A stretch of DNA of 7,865 bases from Burkholderiaceae bacterium (GCA_025458585.1 JALOSD010000166.1:1-7865); one strand, 5' to 3'. Counted from the first letter of the stretch, positions 1 to 6,609 are shown. Made by a program: numbers and translations. The notes: generated from the sequence alone by a model not told the origin.

Positions 1-17
1 ACAAACGACAGCTTCAT
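1..17 (-). CDS. 5' end of an unidentified gene downstream of the polyamine cluster (partial)
   Basis: Only the first codons are in the window: ATG at 17-15 reading M-K-L-S-F-V and running off the left edge. It is called because a strong Shine-Dalgarno GGAGG (minus strand, 29-25) sits exactly 7 bases before the ATG. A start with a basic residue followed by hydrophobic ones would suit a signal peptide. In many proteobacterial polyamine clusters the next gene encodes a periplasmic polyamine-binding protein (PotF/SpuD type). That identity is inference from context only; six residues cannot prove a function. It lies in the same direction as the cluster but 283 bases after the preceding stop, so it may have its own promoter. 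Confidence 0.55.
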
Positions 18-24
18 CGAAAGG

Positions 25-29
25 CCTCC
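25..29 (-). promoter_or_regulatory. Ribosome binding site of the left-edge gene
   Basis: GGAGG on the minus strand lies 7 bases upstream of ATG 17-15. It is a near-ideal Shine-Dalgarno and the main support for a gene starting at base 17. Confidence 0.7.
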
Positions 30-223
30 AGCGATGGATTGAGGGGAAAAGGGCCAGGAACGCCGTGTCGGCAGGCGGCGCACGCCGTCGCCGCAAAGGA
101 GCAAGTCTATGCGGCGCCGCAAGGCGGCCGACTCGGGATCAACGCGCAGCCCCGCCGGGTCGTGCCCCGCGCCGTGCCACTCCCACCGACCGCGGGCGAA
201 CCGCAACCTGTCAAGCAGCCGCC

Positions 224-289
224 GCGGACCCGGCGTCGCCGGTCCGCAGGTGGCGCCCCCCCGGGGGGGAGGCGCCGAAGGCACTTCGG
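224..289. repeat. Cluster of three GC-rich hairpins in the 18-300 intergenic gap
   Basis: The 283-base gap between the SpuC-like gene and the left-edge gene holds three adjacent inverted repeats. The first has arms GCGGACC (224-230) and GGTCCGC (241-247). The second has arms GGCGCC (252-257) and GGCGCC (271-276), with a C-run then a G-run between them that extend the pairing. The third has arms CCGAAG (275-280) and CTTCGG (284-289) around a 3-base loop. The last two lie right after the stop codon at 301-303 on the minus strand. No T-run follows, so a classical rho-independent terminator is not supported; a transcript-end stabiliser or a dispersed intergenic repeat fits better. The rest of the gap (about 30-223) shows no gene. 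A TTGACA hexamer is present at 214-209 (minus) but has no acceptable -10 partner. Confidence 0.6.
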
Positions 290-300
290 GGGGGGTCACG

Positions 301-1605
301 TCACATCCAGCCGCGGCCGCGCACGTCGGCCAGCGTGAGGTCGAGGCAGCGCCGGATCAGCGCTGCCATCTCATCGATCTGAGCGCGCGCGATGACCAAC
401 GGCGGGGCGATGATCATGCGATCGCCGACGGCGCGCATGATCAGCCCGTTGCCGAAGCAGTGGCCGCGGCACACCATGCCCACCTCCAGCTCGGAGGGGA
501 ACGGGGTGCCGCTCGCCTTGTCCTTGACCAGTTGCAGTGCGCCCATGAGTCCGCAGGTCTGCGCCTCGCCGACCAGCGCCAGCGCCACCGCGCACGCCAC
601 CGGGTGGCCGGAGTAGGTGTAGCCGTGCGTGAACTCGCCGCCCTGGCCGATCAGCACGTCGGCGACGCGGTCGCCCACCATCACGCCGCCCAGCGGCACG
701 TAGCCGCTGGTCACACCCTTGGCGAAGGTCATCAGGTCGGGGCGGGTGCCCATCGTCTCGCAGCCCCACCAGTTCCCGGTGCGCCCGAACCCGCAGATCA
801 CCTCGTCGCTGACGAGCAGGATGCCGTAGCGGTCGCAGATGCGCTGGACCTCGGGCCAGTACGTCTCGGGCGGCACGATCACGCCGCCGGCGCCTTGCAC
901 CGGCTCGCCGATGAAGGCGGCGACCTTCTCGGGGCCGACCTCGAGGATCTTCTGCTCGAGCCAGCCGGCGGCGACGCGCCCGAACTCGTCGCGCGACAGC
1001 CCCTGCGGGCGGCCGACCTCGAACCAGTGCGGCTGCTCGATGTGCACGATGCCGGGGATCGGCAGCCCACCCTGCGCGTGCATGCCGCTCATGCCGCCGA
1101 GCGAGGCGCCCGCCATCGTCGAGCCGTGGTACGCGTTCTTGCGGCTGACGATGACCTGGCGCTCGGGCTGGCCGAGGATGTCCCAGTAGCGCCGCACCAT
1201 GCGCACGATGGTGTCGTTGCCCTCCGAGCCCGAGCCGCTGAAGAACACGTGCTTGAACTGGGGCGGCGTGACCTCCGACAGCAGCTCGGCGAGCTCGATC
1301 GCCGGCGGCGTCGCCGTCTGGAAGAAGGCGTTGTAGAACGGCAGCTCCTTGAGCTGCCGCGTCGCCGCGTCGACCAGCGCCTGCTGGCCGTAGCCGACGT
1401 TGACGCACCACAGCCCCGACATCGCGTCGAGGATCTTGTGGCCGTCGCTGTCCCAAAGGTAGATGTTGTCGGCACGCGTGATGATGCGCGCGCCCTTCTT
1501 CGCCAGCGACTGGAAGTCGGTGAAGGGGTGCAGGAAGTGGGCCGCGTCGGCGGCCTGCCACTCGGCGGTGGTGCGCTCGTGGCGCGGGGCCATGACGGCG
1601 TTCAT
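301..1605 (-). CDS. spuC: SpuC-like putrescine:pyruvate-type class III aminotransferase with an internal in-frame deletion
   Basis: This 434-residue, PLP-dependent fold-type I (class III) aminotransferase most resembles cytoplasmic putrescine/polyamine:pyruvate transaminases (SpuC). Visible family signatures are LDAMSGLWCVNVGYG (about 59-73), the phosphate-binding SGSGSE (123-128), NAYHGS (157-162), GEPVQGAGG (233-241), the PLP-ring aspartate D267 in SDEV, the Schiff-base lysine K296 in FAKG, and HGYTYSGHP (327-335). The C-terminal part from LVGEA (344) to the end also matches. Between residues 340 and 345 about 33 residues are missing compared with SpuC proteins and with the intact paralogue at 5206-6513. 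That stretch normally forms the linker helix into the C-terminal domain. With it the protein would be about 467 residues. The start is fixed by GAGGAGA 6 bases upstream. The gene begins 14 bases after the PuuA-like stop, so it is probably co-transcribed. Family call strong; activity doubtful; exact substrate uncertain. Confidence 0.88.
   Translation of the reverse strand: MNAVMAPRHERTTAEWQAADAAHFLHPFTDFQSLAKKGARIITRADNIYLWDSDGHKILDAMSGLWCVNVGYGQQALVDAATRQLKELPFYNAFFQTATPPAIELAELLSEVTPPQFKHVFFSGSGSEGNDTIVRMVRRYWDILGQPERQVIVSRKNAYHGSTMAGASLGGMSGMHAQGGLPIPGIVHIEQPHWFEVGRPQGLSRDEFGRVAAGWLEQKILEVGPEKVAAFIGEPVQGAGGVIVPPETYWPEVQRICDRYGILLVSDEVICGFGRTGNWWGCETMGTRPDLMTFAKGVTSGYVPLGGVMVGDRVADVLIGQGGEFTHGYTYSGHPVACAVALALVGEAQTCGLMGALQLVKDKASGTPFPSELEVGMVCRGHCFGNGLIMRAVGDRMIIAPPLVIARAQIDEMAALIRRCLDLTLADVRGRGWM
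573..586 (-). repeat. Short tandem direct repeat at the deletion junction in the SpuC-like gene
   Basis: On the minus strand the sequence reads GGCGCTGGCGCTGG, two overlapping copies of GGCGCTGG. It falls exactly where about 99 bases of family-conserved coding sequence are absent (residues 341-344, A-L-A-L). In relatives one copy would encode the end of AVAL and the other the codons before LVGE. Recombination or slippage between two such copies would leave this footprint and keep the frame. Confidence 0.6.
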
Positions 1606-1610
1606 CTCGG

Positions 1611-1617
1611 TCTCCTC
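1611..1617 (-). promoter_or_regulatory. Ribosome binding site of the SpuC-like gene
   Basis: GAGGAGA on the minus strand ends 5-6 bases before the ATG at 1605-1603, within the 14-base gap after the preceding stop codon. It fixes the start of the aminotransferase and supports translation from the same mRNA as the PuuA-like gene. Confidence 0.7.
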
Positions 1618-1619
1618 GG

Positions 1620-2987
1620 TCAGACGTGAAGGAGGAGGTGCTCGCGCTCCCACGGCGAGATCACCTTCATGAATTCGGCGTACTCGATCTCCTTGACCTC
1701 GGTGTAGATCGTCACGAACGCCTCGCCGAGGACCTCGGCCAGATCCTCTTCGCGGCGCAGCTTCTCGAGCGCGTCGCTCAGGCTGCGCGGCAGCTGGTAG
1801 TCGCCCAGATACGCGTCGCCCTTGCACTCGGGCGTGGGCTCGATGCGCTTCTGGATGCCGAGCCAGCCGCAGGCGAGCGTGGCGGCCAGCGCCACGTAGG
1901 GGTTCGCGTCGGCGCCGATCACGCGGTTTTCGATGCGCCGGTTCTGCGGCGGCGCGACCGGGCTGCGGATGCCCACCGTGCGGTTGTCGGTGCCCCACTG
2001 GATGTTGATCGGCGCCGCGGTGTAGCGCGTCAGCCGCCGGTAGCTGTTGACGTAGGGCGCGAACAGCGCCATGCACGCCGGCACGTAGCGCTGCAGCCCG
2101 CCGATGTACCAGCGGAAGAAGTCGCTCGCGCTGCCGTCGGGGTTGCTGAACAGGTTGCGCCCGGTCGCCTTGTCGGTGAGGCTCTGGTGCACGTGCATCG
2201 CGCTGCCCGGCTCGCCGGCGATTGGCTTGGCCATGAAGGTGGCGTACATGTCGTGGCGCAGCGCCGTCTCGCGCAGCAGCCGCTTGAAGAAGAACACCTC
2301 GTCGGCAAGCTGCAGCGGGTGGTCGTGGAAGAAGTTGATCTCCATCTGCCCGGCGCCGATCTCGTGGATCAGCGTGTCGACGCCGAGGTCCATCTTGTTG
2401 CAGTAGTCGTAGACGTCCTCGAACAGCGGGTCGAACTCGTTGACGGCGTCGATCGAGTACATCTGGCGCGACGTCTCGCTGCGGCCGCTGCGCCCGATCG
2501 GCGGCTTCAGCGGCACGTCGGGGTCGACGTTGCGCGCGACGAGGTAGAACTCGAGCTCGGGCGCCACGACGGGCTGCCAGCCCACCGCGGCGTAGAGGTC
2601 GCACACGCGCTTGAGCACCGAGCGCGGCGCGAACGGGATCTGCCGGCCTTCGCGGTCGTAGCAGTCGTGGATGACCTGCGCCGTCGGGTCGGTGGCCCAC
2701 GGCACGATGCGCACCGTGCCCGGGTCGGGGCGCAGGTGCATGTCGTGGTCGGTCGGGCTGATGTAGTCGAAGAACGGGCCCTCGGTGGGCGCGACGCCGG
2801 TGACCGTCGTCGCGACGACGACCTCGGGAAGGCGCATGCCACGGTCCTCGGTGAACTTCTCGCGCGGCAGGATCTTGCCGCGCGCCACGCCCGTCAGGTC
2901 GGGCACGAGGCACTCGATCTCGGTCACGCGGTTCTGGTTGAGCCACTGCTCGAGGTCGGCGAAGGTGAAGTCTTGTCGGTTGGCCAT
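1620..2987 (-). CDS. puuA: Gamma-glutamylputrescine (polyamine) synthetase, glutamine-synthetase family
   Basis: This 455-residue protein of the glutamine synthetase superfamily is of the PuuA/SpuI type, which ligates glutamate to putrescine using ATP and is the first step of the gamma-glutamylation route. It has the N-terminal beta-grasp segment with GVARGKILP (33-41). The catalytic domain has metal-binding glutamates in ELEFYL (E144, E146), HEIGAGQMEINF (E209, E216), KPIAGEPGSAMHVHQSL (254-270, with H265), NRTVGIR (335-341), and RIENRVIGADANPY (351-364, with E353 and R355). The typical GlnA adenylylation-site region is not evident, and the length (about 455 rather than about 470) suits PuuA-like enzymes. 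Placement beside PuuB- and PuuD-like genes settles the family choice over true glutamine synthetase. The start ATG at 2987 has only a weak GAGA upstream. It lies 51 bases after the puuD stop. Putrescine versus another polyamine or monoamine substrate cannot be decided from sequence. Confidence 0.9.
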   Translation of the reverse strand: MANRQDFTFADLEQWLNQNRVTEIECLVPDLTGVARGKILPREKFTEDRGMRLPEVVVATTVTGVAPTEGPFFDYISPTDHDMHLRPDPGTVRIVPWATDPTAQVIHDCYDREGRQIPFAPRSVLKRVCDLYAAVGWQPVVAPELEFYLVARNVDPDVPLKPPIGRSGRSETSRQMYSIDAVNEFDPLFEDVYDYCNKMDLGVDTLIHEIGAGQMEINFFHDHPLQLADEVFFFKRLLRETALRHDMYATFMAKPIAGEPGSAMHVHQSLTDKATGRNLFSNPDGSASDFFRWYIGGLQRYVPACMALFAPYVNSYRRLTRYTAAPINIQWGTDNRTVGIRSPVAPPQNRRIENRVIGADANPYVALAATLACGWLGIQKRIEPTPECKGDAYLGDYQLPRSLSDALEKLRREEDLAEVLGEAFVTIYTEVKEIEYAEFMKVISPWEREHLLLHV

Positions 2988-3038
2988 GGGCAGTCTCGTA
3001 AGCGTCGGGGTGGCAGGGCGGGTGGCGGCGGCCGTTCC

Positions 3039-3818
3039 CTAACGCGGCCGGTCGCGCCGGCGCGCGCGGTACGCCCGGCAGGCGTCGCCGAAGGCGCGCA
3101 GCATCGCCATCGACACCGGGTTGTCGGCCGCGCGCCACTCCGGGTGCCACTGCACCGCGAGCGCGAAGCCCGGCGCGTCCGGCACCGAGAACGCCTCGAT
3201 CACGCCGTCCGGCGCACGCGCCTCCACGCGAAGCCCCGGCGCGAGTCGCGCGACGCCCTGGCCGTGCAGCGAGTTGACGGCGAAGCTGCGCGCCGGCAGC
3301 AGCCGCTCGAGCACGCCGCCCGGCTCAACCGTCACGTCGTGCGCCGGGCCGTACTGCGCCTCGGCCGGCGCGTCGTCGTTCGCGCGGTGGTCAGCGAAGC
3401 CGGGAACGCGGTGGATCGCCTGGTGCAGCGTGCCGCCGAGCGCGACGTTCGTCTCCTGCAGGCCGCGGCAGATCGCCAGCAGCGGAACGCCACGCTCGAG
3501 CAGCTTCGGGACGAACGGCAGCGTCCACGCGTCGCGCGCCTGGTCGAGCGGAAGGTCGGGGTCGTGCACGCCCTCGTCGAAGTGCTGCGGGTGCACGTTC
3601 GACGGCGAACCGGTCAGCAGCACGCCGTCGGCGAGTTCGAGCAGGGCGTCGACCTCGTCGGGGCGCGCATTCGGCACGACGAGCGGCAGCGCGCCGGCCA
3701 GGCGCACCGCCTCGACGTACTTGTGGCCGGCGATGTGGAAAGGATGGTGGCCGAGCACGCGGTTGCACGCGGGCACGAGCACGACGGGCGGCGGGGCGGA
3801 GGCGGGCGCGGGGGTCAT
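3039..3818 (-). CDS. puuD: Gamma-glutamyl-gamma-aminobutyrate hydrolase (peptidase C26, class I glutamine amidotransferase fold)
   Basis: This protein of 259 residues hydrolyses gamma-glutamyl-GABA to GABA and glutamate, the last gamma-glutamyl step, in the cytoplasm. The sequence shows the PuuD/C26 pattern: an N-terminal VLVPACNR strand, LLTGSPSNVHP (about 67-77), the nucleophile elbow LAICRGLQE with Cys117, the segment NSLHGQGV typical of this family, and the distal triad QWHPEW with His225 and Glu227. All three catalytic residues are present and the length is normal for the family (about 250-260). The ATG at 3818 is chosen because it gives a natural N-terminus. An in-frame GTG at 3830 would add four residues (M-S-F-A), and neither start has a clear Shine-Dalgarno. 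The stop is TAG at 3041-3039. It starts 28 bases after the PuuB-like stop, consistent with one operon. Confidence 0.9.
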   Translation of the reverse strand: MTPAPASAPPPVVLVPACNRVLGHHPFHIAGHKYVEAVRLAGALPLVVPNARPDEVDALLELADGVLLTGSPSNVHPQHFDEGVHDPDLPLDQARDAWTLPFVPKLLERGVPLLAICRGLQETNVALGGTLHQAIHRVPGFADHRANDDAPAEAQYGPAHDVTVEPGGVLERLLPARSFAVNSLHGQGVARLAPGLRVEARAPDGVIEAFSVPDAPGFALAVQWHPEWRAADNPVSMAMLRAFGDACRAYRARRRDRPR

Positions 3819-3846
3819 CGCAAAGGACACGCAGGAAACGGGCCCG

Positions 3847-5124
3847 TCACAGCAGGTCGCGCAGGCGGTACCACGCCATGCCCGCGACGAGCGCCGGCAT
3901 GCGCAGCAGCCGCCCGCCGGGGAAGTTGCGGTGCTTCAGGCGGGCGAAGGTGTCGAAGCGCGACGCGTCGCCGTCGATCGCCTCGGCGACGAGCCTGCCG
4001 GCCAGGCCGGTCAGCGCCAGCCCGTGGCCGGAGAAGCCCTGCAGGTAGTACACGTTCGCGCCGACGCGCCCGAAATCGGGCGCGCGGTTCATCGAGATGT
4101 CGACGAAGCCGCCCCAGGCGTGCTCGACGTCGACGCCCTCGAGCTGCGGGAAGGTCTGCACCATGCGAGCGCGCATGCCGGCGGCCAGGTTCATCGGCGT
4201 CGCCGTGCTGTAGCTGACGCGCCCGCCGTAGATCAGCCGGTGGTCGGCGCTGCGGCGGAAGTAGTCGAGCACGAAGTTGGTGTCGCACACCGCGCAGCCG
4301 CTCGGGATCAGCGCCGCGGCGCGCTCGGCGCCGAGCGGCGGCGTCGCGACGATGTAGGTGCCGACCGGCATGATGCGAGCGGCCAGCTGCGGCGCGACCG
4401 TGGGCGCGAACTGCTGCAGGTACACGTTGCCCGCGAGCAGCACACGCTCGGCCGTGACGCGGCCCTGCGCGGTGTGCAGGACCGGCGTCGCACCGGCGTC
4501 GAGCCGCGTCACGGCGCTGTGTTCGTAGATGCGCACGCCGAGCCCGGCGGCGGCGCGCGCCAGGCCCAGGCTGTACTTCAGCGGGTGCAGGTGGCCCGAG
4601 CGCGGGTCGTGCGCCCCGGCGGGCAGTTCGTCGCGCCCGATCCACTGCTGCGCGTAGCCGTAGACGCGTTCGAGGCGCTCGACGCCGTCCTTCAGCTCGC
4701 GCGCCTTGCGCTCGTTCGTGGCCACCGCGAGGTAGCCGTCGCGCCAGTCGCAGTCGATGCCGAAGCGCGCGATGCGCTGGCGGATCAGGTCGAGCGCCTC
4801 GATCGACATCGCCCACACGCGCCTGGCCTCGTCGAGGCCGAGCTGGGCTTCGATCACGCCCTGGTCGCACGCCAGCCCGTGGATCGCCTGCCCGCCGTTG
4901 CGCCCGCTCGCGCCCCAGCCCACCTGCTGCGCTTCGAGCAGCACGACGTCGAAACCGCGGTCGTGCAGCTCGATCGCTGCGCTCAGCCCGGCCAGCCCGC
5001 CGCCGACGACCGCGACGTCGGCCGTCACCTCGCCCTGAAGGGGAGGAAAGGACGCCGCGCGCGGCGCCGTCGCGGCGTAGTACGAGTGGCGGGTCAGGTC
5101 GCGGTCGACGTCGAGCAGCGGCAT
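3847..5124 (-). CDS. puuB: Gamma-glutamylputrescine oxidoreductase-like FAD-dependent enzyme (DAO family)
   Basis: This 425-residue FAD-dependent oxidase/dehydrogenase of the DadA/DAO superfamily is most like PuuB, which oxidises gamma-glutamylputrescine to gamma-glutamyl-aminobutyraldehyde, releasing ammonia. An N-terminal RHSYYAATA segment precedes the Rossmann dinucleotide motif VVGGGLAGLSAA (39-50) with the ribose-binding acidic residue E64. The GWGASGRNGGQ motif (69-79) is the hallmark of PuuB/OrdL-type oxidases. The C-terminal flavin-contact motif LQGFSGHG is at 361-368. Length matches the family (about 425-430). The start ATG at 5124 agrees with the usual PuuB N-terminus, although no convincing Shine-Dalgarno precedes it. 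It lies between the first aminotransferase (81-base gap with a short repeat) and puuD (28 bases). A related amine or amino acid substrate remains possible, but its puuA and puuD neighbours favour PuuB. Confidence 0.9.
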   Translation of the reverse strand: MPLLDVDRDLTRHSYYAATAPRAASFPPLQGEVTADVAVVGGGLAGLSAAIELHDRGFDVVLLEAQQVGWGASGRNGGQAIHGLACDQGVIEAQLGLDEARRVWAMSIEALDLIRQRIARFGIDCDWRDGYLAVATNERKARELKDGVERLERVYGYAQQWIGRDELPAGAHDPRSGHLHPLKYSLGLARAAAGLGVRIYEHSAVTRLDAGATPVLHTAQGRVTAERVLLAGNVYLQQFAPTVAPQLAARIMPVGTYIVATPPLGAERAAALIPSGCAVCDTNFVLDYFRRSADHRLIYGGRVSYSTATPMNLAAGMRARMVQTFPQLEGVDVEHAWGGFVDISMNRAPDFGRVGANVYYLQGFSGHGLALTGLAGRLVAEAIDGDASRFDTFARLKHRNFPGGRLLRMPALVAGMAWYRLRDLL

Positions 5125-5155
5125 GATGGGTGTGCGCTAGGCGGGTCCTCGGTTC

Positions 5156-5187
5156 GTGGGTCGGTCGGTGGGTCGGTGAGTCGGTGG
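5156..5187. repeat. Degenerate 8-base tandem repeat in the aminotransferase-puuB gap
   Basis: Units of GTGGGTCG occur at 5156-5163 and 5168-5175, with GTGAGTCG at 5176-5183, a half unit GTCG between the first two, and a trailing GTGG. The array fills the middle of the 81-base gap between the stop at 5206 and the puuB ATG at 5124. Its copy number may vary between strains. No role is evident. Confidence 0.6.
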
Positions 5188-5205
5188 TGGCGCGCGGCGG
5201 CAGCG

Positions 5206-6513
5206 TCAGGCGGCGCGCTTGATCGCGGCGGCGATCGTGTCGACGAGGCGGTCGATGTGCGGCTTCTCGATGATCAGCGGCGGGCTCAGCGCGATCGTGT
5301 CGCCGGTGGTGCGGATCATCACGCCCTGTTCCCAGCAGTCGAGGAACACGTCGAACGCGCGCTTGGTCGGCTGCCCCGCGAAAGGCTGCAGCTCGATGCC
5401 GCCGACGAGCCCGAGGTTGCGGATGTCGATCACGTGCGGCAGGCCCTTGAGCGAGTGCAGCGCGTCGGCGAAGTAGCCCTGCAGCTGCGACGCGCGCGTT
5501 AGCAGCCCCTCGTCGGCGTAGGTTTCGAGCGTGCCGAGCGCGGCGGCGCACGCGAGCGGGTGCGCCGAGTAGGTGTAGCCGTGGAAGAACTCGATGAGGT
5601 GCTCGGGGCCCTGCATGAAGGCATCGTGGATCTCCTGCTTCACGAGCACCGCGCCCATCGGCACCGCGCCGTTGGTGATGCCCTTGGCCACCGTCATGAT
5701 GTCGGGCGTGACGCCGAAGGTCTGCGCGCCGAACGGGTTGCCGGTGCGCCCGAACCCGGTGATGACCTCGTCGAAGATCAGCAGGATGCCGTGCCGGTCG
5801 CAGATCTCGCGCAGGCGCTGCAGGTAGCCCACCGGCGGAATCAGCACGCCGGTGGAGCCCGCCACCGGCTCGACGATCACGGCGGCGATCGTGCTCGCGT
5901 CGTGCAGTGCGACGAGACGCTCGAGGTCGTCGGCGAGCTCGGCGCCGTGGGCCGGCTGGCCGACCGAGAAGGCGTTGCGCGCCAGGTCGTGCGTGTGGCG
6001 GATGTGGTCGACGCCGGCGAGCAGCGTGCCGAACATCTTGCGGTTGGCGACCATGCCGCCCACCGAGATGCCGCCGAAGTTCACGCCGTGGTAGCCGCGC
6101 TCGCGCCCGATGAGCCGCGTGCGCGCGCCTTCGCCGCGCACGCGGTGGTAGGCGATCGCCATCTTCAGCGCGGTGTCGACCGACTCGGAACCCGAGTTGG
6201 TGAAGAACACCTTGTTCATCCCCGGCGGCGTCAGCTTCACGAGCTGCTCGGCGAGCGCGAACGCCTTGGGGTGGCCCATCTGGAACGGCGGTGCGTAGTC
6301 CATCTCGGCGGCCTGCTCGGCGATCGCCTTGACGATCTTCGGCCGCGCGTGGCCGGCGTTGACGCACCACAGCCCCGCCACGCCGTCGAGGATCTCGCGG
6401 CCCTCGGGCGTCCAGAAGTGCATGCCCGCGGCCTTGGCCAGCAGGCGCGGCGCCTTCTTGAACTGGCGGTTCGCCGTGAACGGCATCCAGTACGCGTCCA
6501 TGTCCTGAAGCAT
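5206..6513 (-). CDS. Omega-amino acid:pyruvate (beta-alanine:pyruvate-type) class III aminotransferase
   Basis: This intact 435-residue PLP enzyme of the class III family closely resembles omega-amino acid:pyruvate transaminases, which use beta-alanine, GABA or terminal amines as donors and pyruvate as acceptor. Visible signatures are DAYWMPFTANRQF (6-18), the phosphate-binding TNSGSES (105-111), GRERGYHGVNFGG (136-148), VEPVAGSTG (214-222), PLP aspartate D248 in FDEVITGFGR, Schiff-base lysine K277 in VAKGIT, HGYTYSAHPLACAAAL (311-326), and a C-terminal R401-TTGDT segment that in relatives binds the substrate carboxylate. ATG 6513 is preferred over an upstream in-frame start at 6582 because GAGGAGA lies 7 bases ahead and relatives begin here. 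It is first in the cluster and would drain GABA, beta-alanine or diamines from polyamine breakdown. Exact donor specificity is not readable from the sequence. Confidence 0.9.
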   Translation of the reverse strand: MLQDMDAYWMPFTANRQFKKAPRLLAKAAGMHFWTPEGREILDGVAGLWCVNAGHARPKIVKAIAEQAAEMDYAPPFQMGHPKAFALAEQLVKLTPPGMNKVFFTNSGSESVDTALKMAIAYHRVRGEGARTRLIGRERGYHGVNFGGISVGGMVANRKMFGTLLAGVDHIRHTHDLARNAFSVGQPAHGAELADDLERLVALHDASTIAAVIVEPVAGSTGVLIPPVGYLQRLREICDRHGILLIFDEVITGFGRTGNPFGAQTFGVTPDIMTVAKGITNGAVPMGAVLVKQEIHDAFMQGPEHLIEFFHGYTYSAHPLACAAALGTLETYADEGLLTRASQLQGYFADALHSLKGLPHVIDIRNLGLVGGIELQPFAGQPTKRAFDVFLDCWEQGVMIRTTGDTIALSPPLIIEKPHIDRLVDTIAAAIKRAA

Positions 6514-6520
6514 GCTGTCT

Positions 6521-6527
6521 TCTCCTC
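6521..6527 (-). promoter_or_regulatory. Ribosome binding site of the first aminotransferase
   Basis: GAGGAGA on the minus strand lies 7 bases before ATG 6513-6511. It decides this start over the longer frame that opens at 6582. Confidence 0.75.
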
Positions 6528-6541
6528 GCTCGACGAAGCAA

Positions 6542-6557
6542 GGCCGCGCGCGCGGCC
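6542..6557. promoter_or_regulatory. 16-base perfect palindrome in the leader of the catabolic operon
   Basis: GGCCGCGCGCGCGGCC is a perfect 16-base palindrome about 28 bases upstream of the ATG at 6513. In RNA it could form a 6-bp GC stem with a GCGC loop, close to the ribosome binding site. In DNA it could be a protein-binding dyad. Alternating GC is common in DNA this rich in GC, so chance is possible. Confidence 0.4.
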
Positions 6558-6609
6558 GACCGACCCGAAGTGTCGAGCGCAACGGCCTTTCAGTCTACCG
6601 ACGGGGCCA

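Noticed and set aside
209..214. TTGACA -35 hexamer on the minus strand in the 18-300 gap
   Set aside because: No acceptable -10 hexamer lies 16-18 bases downstream, so a promoter is not supported by sequence alone.
109..1629. Long plus-strand open frame of 506 codons opposite the SpuC-like gene
   Set aside because: It is antisense to a gene with clear family motifs. Its product is low-complexity (rich in Arg, Ala, His, Asp, Val), as expected for the complementary frame of GC-rich coding DNA.
1626..4217. 863-codon plus-strand open frame spanning puuA, puuD and part of puuB
   Set aside because: It crosses three real minus-strand genes and their gaps, has no recognisable domain and no ribosome binding site. 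It is a composition artefact.
3121..5502. 793-codon plus-strand open frame over puuD, puuB and the aminotransferase
   Set aside because: Same reason: antisense to motif-bearing genes, with a biased composition and no domain.
6514..6582. Upstream extension of the first aminotransferase to 6582
   Set aside because: The extra 23 residues are Arg-rich and not family-like, and they cross the leader palindrome. The GAGGAGA site points to ATG 6513.
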